DNA of 64,000 nucleotides from Emydura subglobosa. Taxonomy: Eukaryota; Chordata; Testudines; Chelidae. This document shows positions 34,530 through 45,200 of this stretch, piece by piece (position 1 is the first letter of the stretch; each line of letters starts with the position of its first letter). Where the stretch lies: assembly GCA_007922225.1 (NCBI GenBank), contig ML679969.1, positions 16,551,999-16,615,998 of the forward strand, read 5' to 3'. The notes below the pieces were generated by a model. That model was not told the DNA's origin and made no database searches. It was given only the letters and a program-made list of their open reading frames with translations. A program made the position numbers and the translations under genes.

Positions 34530-35190
34530 AGAAGCTGAATATGAGTCAACAGTGTGCCTTTGTTGCCAAGAAGGCTAACGGCATATTGGACTGCATTAGG
34601 AGGAACGTTGCCAGCAGATCAAGGGAAGTGATTATTCTCCTCTATTCGGCACTTGTAAGGCCACATCTGGAGTATTGTGTCCAGTTTTGGCTCCTCCCTC
34701 CCCCCACTACAGAAAGGATGTGGATAAATTAGAGTGAGTCCAGCAGAGGACAATGAAAATGATTTGGGGCTGGGGCACATGATTTATGAGGAGAGGCTGA
34801 GGGAACTGGGCTTATTTAGTCTGCAGAAGAGATGGGTGAGGGGAATTTGATAGCAGCCTTTAACTACCTGAAGGGGGGTTCCAAGGAGGATGGAGCTAGG
34901 CTGTTCTCAGTGGCAGCAGATGACAGAACAAGAAGTGATGGTCTCAAGTTGCAGTGCGGGAGGCCGAGGTTCGATATTAGGAAAAACGTTTTCACTGGGA
35001 GGGTGGTGAAGCACTGGAATGGGTTACCTAAGGATGTGGCGGAATCTCCCATCCTTCGGGGTTTTTAAGGCCCGGCTTGACAAAGCCCTGGCTGGCATGA
35101 TTTAGTTGGGGGTTGGTCCTGCTTTGAGCAGGGGGTTGGACTAGATGACCGCCTAAAGTCCCTTCCAGCCCTCATCTTCTATGATTCTAA
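34530..35190 (+). mobile_element. CR1 LINE 3' fragment
   Basis: Encodes the C-terminal end of CR1 ORF2 in pieces, then the 3' UTR with GAGGAGAGGCTGAGGGAACT, 'GGTTGGACTAGATGACC' and the hallmark 3' end CTTCTATGATTCTA. It is 5'-truncated as usual for CR1 and carries frame breaks. Confidence 0.9.
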
Positions 35191-35749
35191 GCAGTCTCTA
35201 ATGTGCTGTTGTCTGCAGCTAAAGAAGTGCATAGTCAAGAAGATAAAGATGGATCGGATCATCAGCAATTATGCAGCAATTATGAGCAATTATGGAGGCT
35301 CATGGTCAAAGAGCTTCTGGCGCAGCACAAACCAAAGAAAGCCAACATGGTAGCAATGGCAATGAGATACCTGACACTGCGGCCCAGCAACCTGGAGAGT
35401 GAGTGCTCATCCCTGACCCTTCACCCAGCTCTCCTCTGGTGGACAGCAAGTATCCATCTTTGACTCCACCAGCACTGGCTCCCCAGCGACAGCAAGCGTT
35501 CAGTAATGTTTCCCAGTACTGATGCTAAGCACCCATCCCACAAGTGTCATTATGTGAAAGCTATCTGCTCTTTATATGAGCCCTGCTGACTTTCCCAGCT
35601 ATAGCAGAGGCCAGTTCTCCACACAAGTGCAGGTCCACTGTCATGGTCTCTATGCGTACCAAGGAGTCACTGAAGCAGTAATAGGCAGAGCTAGGAAAGG
35701 TTTTGGCAATGCAATGAGAATTTTCTGTCCACCTCCGATGCCCTCCACC

Positions 35750-35960
35750 CAAGGATCTCAAAGCTATTTACAAGTATTAATTAACACACACTCCCAACAC
35801 TCTTTAAGGCTGTTGTAGCTAGCATTACTATTCCCATTTTACAGATGAGAGGAATAAGATGGAAAGGTTAAGAGACCTGCTCACAGCCAAACAGCAAGTC
35901 AGTTCTGGGAACAGAACCCAGGACCCCGACCCTGAGTACTGTGCTTTAGCTAATAGAAAA
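35750..35960 (-). repeat. MIR-like SINE fragment
   Basis: Contains CCCATTTTACAGATGAGAGG, then AGACCTGCTCACAGCCAAAC, then 'AACCCAGGACCC' in MIR order. Confidence 0.55.
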
Positions 35961-36995
35961 TACTTCCTCTCTGAATAACGTACTGAGACTGGGACAGTAA
36001 GTACACACAATGCTCTCTCCTCTTTAAGTAACAGTAACCATAGAGGCTGTGTTCACATGTAGCATATTCTAATGGGGACACTTTCTAGTTACTGTAAAAC
36101 TCCACTGTTGTCCAATACACTCCCTAATTTATTCAGTGTTGCTGGCAGGTGTTTCCCACACAATCAGGCTCCATCCCAGGATCTAATACCCTGGTGTTGT
36201 CTACAAGCCATCCCACTGGCTGCAGTGCAACTGGTCCTCTGGAGGGAGAAAACACCACAGGCGGTTCACAGGCAACCAAGGCACCCAGGAATACCAACAA
36301 CTCTCTCCTTTAAGCCTTGTTTAACTAAACTGGTTTAACATCATATCTTAGTGCAGTGTGTTTGTGTGCAGACAAGGCCTAATGTGGAAGCCTGATATTT
36401 GAGGGACTCATCCATTATCTTACATAAATAAGGGAGGACAGCTGCCCTGCTCAGTCCTGCGAGTTTCCAGCCAGACGCCAGAAAACTGCTGGGTTTCCCT
36501 TGTGACAACAGCTCAGGGGACTCCTGCCCAGAGATTCCAAGGAATGGAAACCTCATCCCCAAACTGGAGAAAGCTGACATCTTGATCCTACAGCGAAATG
36601 AACCATCAAAACCATCCACAGGGCCTATTGTCTGCGGGTGTGAGTTGGGGCAGTTCTGATTTCAGTGGCGCTACACCACTTAGCCCCAGAAGAAAATTTG
36701 ATCTCAGGACAAGTTGAAACTTCATTCAGCTTTGGGATGTCCACGCTGGGTTACAAATCCAGCTACGCCAGGGTTTGTTTGCAGCCTCCTGGTGCAGCAA
36801 GCACGTTGCCAGCCCAGATAACTGGGGGTGCAGCTAGTCTCTAGCATGGCAGTCTGGAAATATTCCTTCCAGCCAGAGCCCAAAGCTGTCTGGCTAAACC
36901 CATCCGGAAAACGCTTCCTGGCCTGCAATGAGTGACAGCCTGCCCCGCTCTCAGGAATAACCCCAATGGGACAGAAAAGCCCAGAAGCCTTAGAC

Positions 36996-37377
36996 CAGGG
37001 ATGTCAAACATACGGCCCATGGGCAAATCTTTTTGATCCAGCCCGCATCAGGCCAGTTTTTTTGAGACGTGCTGCCGCCCAAAGTGAGGGCATTGGCACT
37101 TAAAGAGATTTCTCTGCCTAGGGCATTGCCGGTTTAAGAGTCCATGAAATGTCTTAAAAGCGTCGATGCCGGATGCAGAGAAATCCCTTAAAGCGGCAAT
37201 GCACTCAGTCCGGCAACATGGTCCCCCACGAAATCCCACCGCCAAAAAGGGCTGATGCTGCGCCGCCCGAAAAGGGGAAGATGGCTCGAATTTTTTGGCG
37301 GAGGGTATTGCATGGCCCCTGTGAAGTGCAGTTTATGAGAATCTGGCCCGTCACCATCAGCGAGTTTGACACCCCTG
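36996..37377. mobile_element. hAT-type MITE with perfect 8-bp target duplication
   Basis: The 382-bp element starts CAGGGATGTCAAAC and ends GTTTGACACCCCTG, so the ends are inverted repeats with one mismatch. CCTTAGAC flanks it exactly on both sides (36988-36995 and 37378-37385). An 8-bp duplication plus CAGGG-type ends is the hAT signature. It has no transposase frame. It sits beside the ZBTB48 CpG island. Confidence 0.9.
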
Positions 37378-37987
37378 CCTTAGACTGCCCCACCGCCGCC
37401 TTCGCACCACTCCCTCCTCCCAGCCCTGGCCCGGGACCATGACGCAGCACCCGCGGGAGCTGTCTGCACCGGGCGGAGCAGGGAACGCGTTCGGGAGAAG
37501 GGGCCGCGGGCTTTCTTCGGGGGCAGGGCGGCTATTGCGTAAGGCGCGGGGCACGGAACTAGGCCCAAGCCACCCGCCACAGCGCGCGCTGTCCCGCGGG
37601 TCCGAGCTCGGGGACCACCGCCTGCCTGGGGCTGGGCAACTGCAGCGCAGGGACGACAAGGGGGCTCGGCCGGCCACAGAGAGCGAGGGAAGCGCGAGGC
37701 CGGGAGCGGTCTCGAGGCACGTCCGGCCTGCCCCTCAGGGCTCGCCCGTAGCCCCGCCCCAGGGGTCCCCTCCTCAGCCCGGAGCAGCCCCCCCATCGCT
37801 CTTGTCAGTCAGGCTCCGGTAGCCTGTCAGTCAGACACGGGGGAGGGACTTCTACAGGCCCCGCCCCGCCGCCGGGCCACTTGCTACAGGCCCCGTCCTT
37901 GTGGTCCCGTACGTCGCTATCCTGGTGGTCCCGCCCCCCAAACCCCGCGGCGCTGCGTCGTGTCGTCACGTCCGGGGACGCTCGCCG

Positions 37988-37998
37988 AAGATGGCGGC
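37988..37998 (+). promoter_or_regulatory. ZBTB48: AAGATGGCGGC, YY1-type site
   Basis: Exact match to the YY1 motif that typically sits just downstream of the transcription start in TATA-less promoters, in the same orientation as ZBTB48. This places the likely start just upstream of 37988. The ATG inside it is not the ZBTB48 start. Confidence 0.6.
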
Positions 37999-38224
37999 GG
38001 CCCGGCCCCTTTCCTCGCGGCTGCAGTAGTTGCGCTCGGTTCTCCGGGTCACTCACAGGGCCCTCGGGCAGCCTCCCCGCCTCTACGTGGGTTGCCGGCG
38101 CCTGGCAGAGGTGAGGGGCGTTAGCGCGCGGCCCTTCCCGCAGAACCGTTGAGGCCGCGCAGCGCGGGGAGATGGGCTCTGTCCGCGGGGCGGGGCGGGG
38201 AACGTCCCTCTCACTTCCCCCTAG

Positions 38225-38415
38225 CATGGACCGGAGGAGATGTGGGGGCGATGTGTCTCCCCCCCCCTCCCAGGGGTGGCCCGGACCGGACTGGAGGAAA
38301 TGGGGAGGCGATGTGTCTCTCCCCCCCAGGGCTGGCCCGGAGCGGAGGAGATGGGGGGCGGGGGCGATGTGTCTCTTCTCCCCGGGGGTGGCCCGGACCG
38401 GAGGGGATCGGGGGG
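38225..38415. repeat. GC-rich minisatellite in ZBTB48 intron 1, three to four units
   Basis: Units of about 55-60 bp share CGGAGGAGATG, GGCGATGTGTCTC, a C-run and GGTGGCCCGGACCGGA-type blocks. Confidence 0.8.
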
Positions 38416-38546
38416 TTGTCTCCTGGTAAGGGTCAGGGTGAAGTGGAGCCCCCCAAGGGGCTGCTTTCTTTTCTGCCTCCCCTGACAGCCCTATGCTACT
38501 TGGCCTAGCCCTGCAGGCTCACTCCTGCCTTCTCTCCCTGCAGACC

Positions 38547-39242
38547 ATGGACGGCTCCTTTGTCCAGCATAGTGTCCGTGTCCTGCAGGAGCTGAACAAG
38601 CAGCGGGAGAAGGGCCAGTACTGTGATGCTACCCTGGACGTGGGCGGCCTGGTGTTCAAAGCCCACTGGAGTGTCCTGGCTTGCTGCAGCTGCTTCTTCC
38701 AGAGTCTGTATGGACTTGGCGCCTCCAGCAGCATCATTCTCCCAGAGAGCTTTGCGGAGATCTTTGAGCTCTTGCTGGACTTCTTCTACACTGGACACCT
38801 CGCACTTACCTCGGAGAACTGGGAGAAGGTGCTTGTTGCCGCCAAAGAGCTCTGTGTCCCTGAAGCTGTGGAGCTGTGCCAGAGCTTCAAGCCAAAATGC
38901 TTTGATGGTAGTGATCTAAACAACCAGTGCCTTCATGAGAAAGAGCCTAGGGAAGATCTCAGTAGTCACTTACATCAGCCAACAGACTCAGCTGGAGAGG
39001 AAGCTATCAAAGCAGTGTCTAAACCTAATGTTGCTAGAGAAGCCAGCCCCAGCTGCTGCACTAGGAGAGCCAGACTAACCCAGGGACCACGTGGGAGCCC
39101 ATCTCTTAGGGAAAGGCTTAAAAGGGCTGTTAAAACAAATGCACTGAGCAATTCAGGTGAAGTAAAGAACACCCAGGAATGTAAAGAACTAAAAAGGCCA
39201 CCTAAAAGAGGAGGCACCGAGGACAGAGGCATCAGCAATGAG
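38547..39242 (+). CDS. ZBTB48: ZBTB48 first coding exon, BTB domain and linker
   Basis: Starts [20 protein letters not shown] and contains the BTB core [20 protein letters not shown]. It ends at ...GISNE before donor GTGGTG. Reading through the donor gives a 17-codon tail ending at 39287, a possible intron-retained short form. Confidence 0.95.
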
Positions 39243-42200
39243 GTGGTGTGTGGAGCATGTCCTAACAGGCTTTCTTTTGTGAAATAAGAAACTGTTCTCC
39301 TTAGATCTAAAGGTTTTAAAATTTAAGCAAGGAGAGATTTGCTCCTGAAAACTAAGCATCAAGCATGTGGGATATGTCTGCTAGTCTTCTCAATACAGTA
39401 CCTGTTATAAGGTACTGTATTGAGGTGGTTGTGATTGGATGGTGGTTTAAGCAACAGGACTGGGACTCAGGAGATGAGGGTTTTATTCCTGGCTCTGCAG
39501 CAGAATTGTTGTGTGTCCTTGAGCAAGTCACTTAATCTCTGTATATCTTAGTTGTCCTTCCCCCATCTGTAAAAGGGGGAAAAGGGTGACCTATATCTCA
39601 GGGACATTGAGACTTAATTGACTATTATTGGTAACTACTTTGAGCTCCACAAATAGAAGATACCTCAGAAATACAAAGTATTTAATATTTTTCATATTAA
39701 TTGGGTTATTTAATTAGTTTCCTGGAGCAAAGCCTCAACACCTACAATTCTTAATGTTTGTGTATTCAAAAAGGAAGAAATTGGACATCTTCCTTAAATT
39801 AAAGATGTACTTTGGCTCAAAGACCAGATAAAATTTCATTATGAAATTATTTTAAGGACAGGAACTTCAGAACCACTAAAAAGAAATAACTCCTTGTGCA
39901 GTGTATATTGGCCCTTTGAGAGTCAGTACTGCAGGAGACTAATGACACAAATGCTGTGGCTGGAGTTTGAAGAGGGCTGCGTAATAACTATTTATTTCTA
40001 TACAGGCTAAGATGATAACAGGCTCATGGGAATTGCAAAGACAGGGAATGATTCCTGTGTATAGCAACAATAGAACTTAGGTTTTAAAAATCAAACCAGC
40101 CAGGAAGCATCTTATTTCAGCTGCTGTAAAAGATGCAGAGATGCTATTCAGGAGGGGTGTGTTTGGTGAGTGTTATCTTAAAGCACTGGAACAAGCTAAG
40201 CACATCCAGTAGACCAGAGTTAGACTGTCCCTGGGGTGGTATTGGGAGATGTTCTTAGTCAAACCCACTGATTTTTAGTTATATCTTCCTGAAAGCTTCT
40301 TATTGTCAGACAGCAGTGCTGTCCACAAGCTCCAGAGTTTAGCTGACTTGTATTATATTGCAGTATCACAGTAGGCACAACTTCATGTTCTCTCTAAGGC
40401 ATTCAGTGAGTTAATGTAATGGCATCCCTGTTCCATCGCAGTGGGAAATGCAGGTTGTTCAAGTCCCTGATGACATAGCAGCAGATGATTTTGGAGGAGT
40501 TCATGAGGAAACAGATGAAGATTACATTCCCAAGAAAAAGACCCTGAGGACCAAAAAGAAATCAAAGTTGGCAAAAAAGCCTAGCAGTTCAGAGCCTGCA
40601 GGGCTGCTAGAGGCTGGGACTCCTGGGAACAGAAAAGGTACAGCTGTGCCAGTTGAATGCCCCACATGTCATAAAACCTTCCTCAGCAAATATTATCTAA
40701 AAGTGCATAACAGGTAAACATTCTGATTTTTATTCCTGTACCTTATCCATAGTAAGAGAGACCTATACCCCAACTGGCTTCCAGCAGAGTTGGACTATAC
40801 AGAGCAGTGGTGCTGAGTAGCTGAACTTGGGCTCATTTCTGAATTTAAACACGCAGGGTTAGGCTATGAAGTAATAGTATTGTGAGGAATTCTAGGCCTG
40901 AGAGAATAGTCCATGCCTGAAGGAGTCTCTTACTTAGCTGTAAAACAAACAAACAACTCCATGACCAGGATGAAAATCTCCTGGGTACTGAGGATCTTTG
41001 ATAGAGGAAGCACCTAGCCCTGGCATTTCCCATCTGCCTTTTTATGTGTAGCTTGATTACATTTTCCTCTTTGCAATTGGCCAGGGACAAACCCCATTGA
41101 GGCCTTCCATATAGACTCTTGGAGTCACCTTTTGGCATAGTGACCCTTTTTAGCACTGACTGGGGTACTGAACCCAGATGGTTATTAGGGCTTTAGTTGA
41201 AGCGGGGGGAGACAAACATCTCAAAATGTGTTGAATTTACGAGTCTGAAATGGCTCCAGAGGTTTCAGTAAATAATACATCTCAAGCCTCTTACATTCTC
41301 ACAAGTCTGGTCTGGGGGTCAGTACAGCTCAAAGAGAGATCACAGCTTGTCTGTGTAGAAGGGCTGTTTCAGAGAGTGCAGCACCTGGGAGCAGATCTCA
41401 ATGAAAGCATGAAGGCGCTGCCACCTGTTAAAGATTTGATCAGACAAATATATGGAGCTGCCTGGACTCGCTTATTTAAAAACAACTTTAAAACAATCCT
41501 TGGCCCAGAGGGTGACTTAGCCTTTAAACAAAAAGTGAGAAATATTGTATAGGAGTTCAAAGTTCGTAACAAATGGCTAGACCGCCCTTTAGACCGCCGT
41601 AGCAAGAGGAGGGAGCCCCAGGTTCGTTCTTTAAAATGCAGATGCAGCTCTGATCATCTCAGTGTCACAGGTCAGCATTTCCTATCACAGACTGCAGCAT
41701 GGTGGGCGGGGACAAAGGACATGACTTGAGAGGATGTCTGTGTTCTGGAGAAGCCAAGGCTAAGCGTTCTGCAGGAGAGCTTTGGTGAACTGATGTTCTG
41801 AAATGCCATGGGAGCAGCAAAACATCTTCCTAAAGGACAGCATTCTGATGGGTCTCTTAGGTCTCTATCTCTTTGGATTTTAAACTGTATTCTAACAACT
41901 TTGACCACAGATATGCTGTTGGTGTGAACAACATTTGACTGTGTATGAATTTATAAAGTATTTAGTGCCCCCCAATCCCAGAATAGCTTGCTGCAAATGA
42001 ACAGTGCTTCACTATCCTCTTTTAAACTATGCCATGATAGGTACTGTTGACCTAGAAATGACACTGAATCTAGTGAAGCTCCAATTGTTAGTGACGCCTC
42101 TCAAGCCACAGGGCAAATTTGGTTAATTGTGAAAATAACTCCTTGTCTCTGTGAGTCTGCTTCTTCAGTGTAACTCAGTTAAGAATAGTAGCATCCCAGC

Positions 42201-45200
42201 TGTAACTTGGGATCCTCTTGTGTGACTGGCTCTCTAACTTGTCCCAAGGAAATATTTCTCTTTGCTGGTAAAGACTGAGAATAACAGATACTGTTTGTAT
42301 TCCTTTTAGGAAACACACTGGAGAAAAACCATTTGAATGTTCCAAATGTGGTAAATGTTACTTTAGGAAGGAGAATCTGTTGGAGCATGAAGCTAGGAAC
42401 TGTATGAACCGATCAGAGCAGGTACTTCTGGGAACTGGCCAGGGAGGGACAGGAGACCGCAGCTGTTAAATTGTTAAAGCAGCAGCCAAGACAGATAGCA
42501 TGTCCACAGCCACTTGCTTTGTTCACTTCTTGCCTAGATCTATAACCTAAGCTGTCTGTCCAGAGAAAGACTTCTCTTGGGATGCCATGTGCTAAGAGCT
42601 GGGTCCAAATCCAACTTTGGGAGGCTGAAACAAAATAACTTCTGTTAAGATGGAGTTTCTCATAAAATGGGATATTGTGAACTTCGCTGCTCAATGCACT
42701 GTTGGGTCTGTTAAAGCCCACAGCCCCTCTCTGCTGATGGGAAGTTATCACAAATACTGTCTTGTTTAGAGAAGGATGACTCCCTCTAGCAAACCAAGGT
42801 CATCTTACCAGGAAATAAACACAAGGCATAGCAGTAAAGCTTCATGTTAAGTCCTATTAGTTTGGCCATTTTGCTGGGCACCTGACAACAGGAGCAGAAT
42901 TAGAGCCTCCATTGCAGCCTCCTTTCGAGCCAGAATCAAGATCAACCTCTCCATAGAAATATAAAATAAAATTGAAACTACCTCATCTCTCTTCTCCTCA
43001 CTTGCTGCTGTCTGGCATGTGCCAACCGAGATTCTTGGTGACAGGTGTACCAGTCTGGGGCCGGTTTTGCACGCTGACTTGCAGCCAGAAAGCATGGATT
43101 GGCACAGCATGTGTAGTCACTACTTGCTTTGGTTTGGGTTTTTGGGACAAATGTTGGCATTTGGTATAACCAGAATATTCTGACCATGTATTATAAAGAT
43201 GAAGTAATGTTTACAGGTCACATGCCAGATATTGTACTAACCAAACTCCCAAACTGTGAGGAATCTGGATTCTGATATGCACCTGTTTCTTCTTGCTTTA
43301 TCCTCAATGCCTTTTATCTGTGTCCTTCCTTTCTTGCCTTCTGTAAGCAATGCTGCTTCTGTACTGAAGGGGCTTGCTGATTATCTCCTCTCCTCCTGTC
43401 TTTTTCAGGTTTTCACTTGTTCGGTCTGCCAAGAGATATTTAAGAGGCGAATGGAATTACGGCTGCACATGGTGTCACATACCGGGGAAATGCCATATAA
43501 GGTCAGCGCAGTGTGCCCTTGAGCATTCCTGGGAATGACTGAGAGCTGTTGTTATGAAAAGAAAGAGGGGTGTGAATGCAAAGATGCCTTTCTATTCTGG
43601 GGTCCAGGAACTGGCCACAGCCAGCCAGGCCTTACAGTGAGAGCATACTCCACCTTGTGGCATGTGGACTTGCGTGGGTCACTGGGCTGCTGCCTTCACC
43701 TTAATTCTGGAATGTTTTGGTTTACTCCCTTCTCTTTATGGCAGTTGCATTTACCCCATGTCTTAGAGAGCGATCCCACAGGTATCTTCTTCCTATTGCC
43801 AGACCATAGACATGCTCCACATATCACTCATCTCTCGATAAAGTGGAATGTGCCTCTTGGGCTCTGTGCTGCACGTTACCCTAAGGATTACAGCATAGGT
43901 GCGAGTGCCAAGCACCTGGAATTTAGGTGTAGCCAAGTGGAAAGGCATTGGGCAAGGATTTTGTGTCTTGCATCCTTTCTCTACTTTCTGCTAGGCCAAG
44001 CCCCTTTGGCTACTCTGCATTAGCGAAACCTTAAGCTCTTCTAACTCAGTTACGGTAAGTGCTCTGGAAATGGCCAGAGGGTGACTCTTGTCTTATGTAT
44101 TTCAGTGCTCCTCTTGTGTACAGCAGTTCATGCAAAAGAAGGATCTTCAAAGCCATATGATAAAGTTACATGGTGCTCCAAAACCGCATGCGGTAAGGAG
44201 GGGCAAGACTAATGTGGGGTGGGCAGAGTTGATATTTTGGGGATAAATATGGAATGGGTCCATGGCAATCTTGAATTATTGCTGTGGGAGAAGGGACACT
44301 AGTGCAGCGGCATGGAGCAGTGATGAATAATCAAAGGATCCTCACCTTTACCTGGTCCTAGTGTGGTAGCGAACCAAGCAAAGAACATCAGCTGGGCTGG
44401 CTTTGCAGTTTATTGCCTGACAGCCCTAATCCTCACCTGGAGGAAACCTGTGTCCACCAGAGGCTTGGCCTGGACCTTCCATTTTGCTCTTGGCTGTATA
44501 CTCTGAGAAGACAGTTCCCTGAGGATGCGACAGAACTCCTGCTGTTGGTGCCTAATTCTAACCCCTCCCTATGGACTTGTAGTGCTCTGCCTGCTCCAAA
44601 TGCTTCCTGTCTCGAACGGAGTTGCGCCTGCATGAGGCATTCAAGCACCGTGGAGAGAAACTTTTTGTTTGCGAGGAGTGTGGGCACAGGGCTTCAAGTC
44701 GCAATGGCTTACAGATGCACATCAAAGCAAAACACAGGTAAGGCATGTGGCGTCCTCTGGGTCACAAGTGTATACACATTCTTCACTCCAGTCTTCATTG
44801 TTTTTCTTCCTTGGAGACCTGTTGACCTCTAGAACATGTTGCAGGGACCAGTCCTGCTGTGGACAGATGGACTAGACAAGACTCGTATAGGCATCACCCT
44901 TTACTTTTCTTTGCCCTGTAGGGCAGGTTATAAAGGCCCCTTGAGAAATAGTATCGTGAAAGGCCAGCACTGTCTCTTCCCCCAAAGAGGTAGCTATCCC
45001 TGTGCTGTTTGCAGGGCTTCCATTGGCTCAGTCTGTGTTCATTGTCTTTGGAAGCTGACCAGGCAGTTACTGTATCTGGTTTCATAGTGTTCTTTAGGTC
45101 CCTGGCACATTTCAGCAGGGTTCTCTTCATGCATGCCATTAGGTATGTGGATCCCCAGAACTAGCTGTAATGTCTGAGGGCTAAGAGACTGGCTTCTGCT

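Larger units (their letters stand above)
28984..37420. other. TAS1R1-ZBTB48 intergenic region
   Basis: About 8.4 kb, mostly repeats: unassigned GC-rich sequence (28984-31190), an LTR-like block with a poly-C tract (31200-32330), a MITE (32530-32760), unassigned sequence with possible exons (33200-34370), a CR1 3' end (34530-35190), a MIR-like piece (35750-35960) and a hAT-type MITE (36996-37377). No AATAAA is obvious close to the TAS1R1 stop. Confidence 0.7.
37430..38420. promoter_or_regulatory. ZBTB48: CpG island with ZBTB48 promoter and noncoding exon 1
   Basis: Dense CpG and GC-rich sequence, without a TATA box. A donor (GGCAGAG|GTGAGG) at 38110/38111 would end a 5' UTR exon that joins the acceptor at 38543, four bases before the ATG. 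The exon boundary is inferred; the transcription start is not visible. Confidence 0.65.

Noticed and set aside
34832..35068. Separate 78-codon gene
   Set aside because: It is the C-terminal end of CR1 ORF2 followed by the CR1 3' UTR.
37439..37822. 127-codon plus-strand frame in the ZBTB48 CpG island
   Set aside because: Composition-driven open frame in a CpG island; the ZBTB48 coding sequence starts at 38547.
41250..41552. 100-codon plus-strand open frame in ZBTB48 intron 3
   Set aside because: No known motif and no flanking splice pattern. A fragment of an old retroposed gene is possible but unsupported.
43535..44023. 162-codon plus-strand open frame in a ZBTB48 intron
   Set aside because: It lies between two well-defined ZBTB48 exons, has no recognisable domain or splice-bounded structure, and its composition is ordinary intron sequence.
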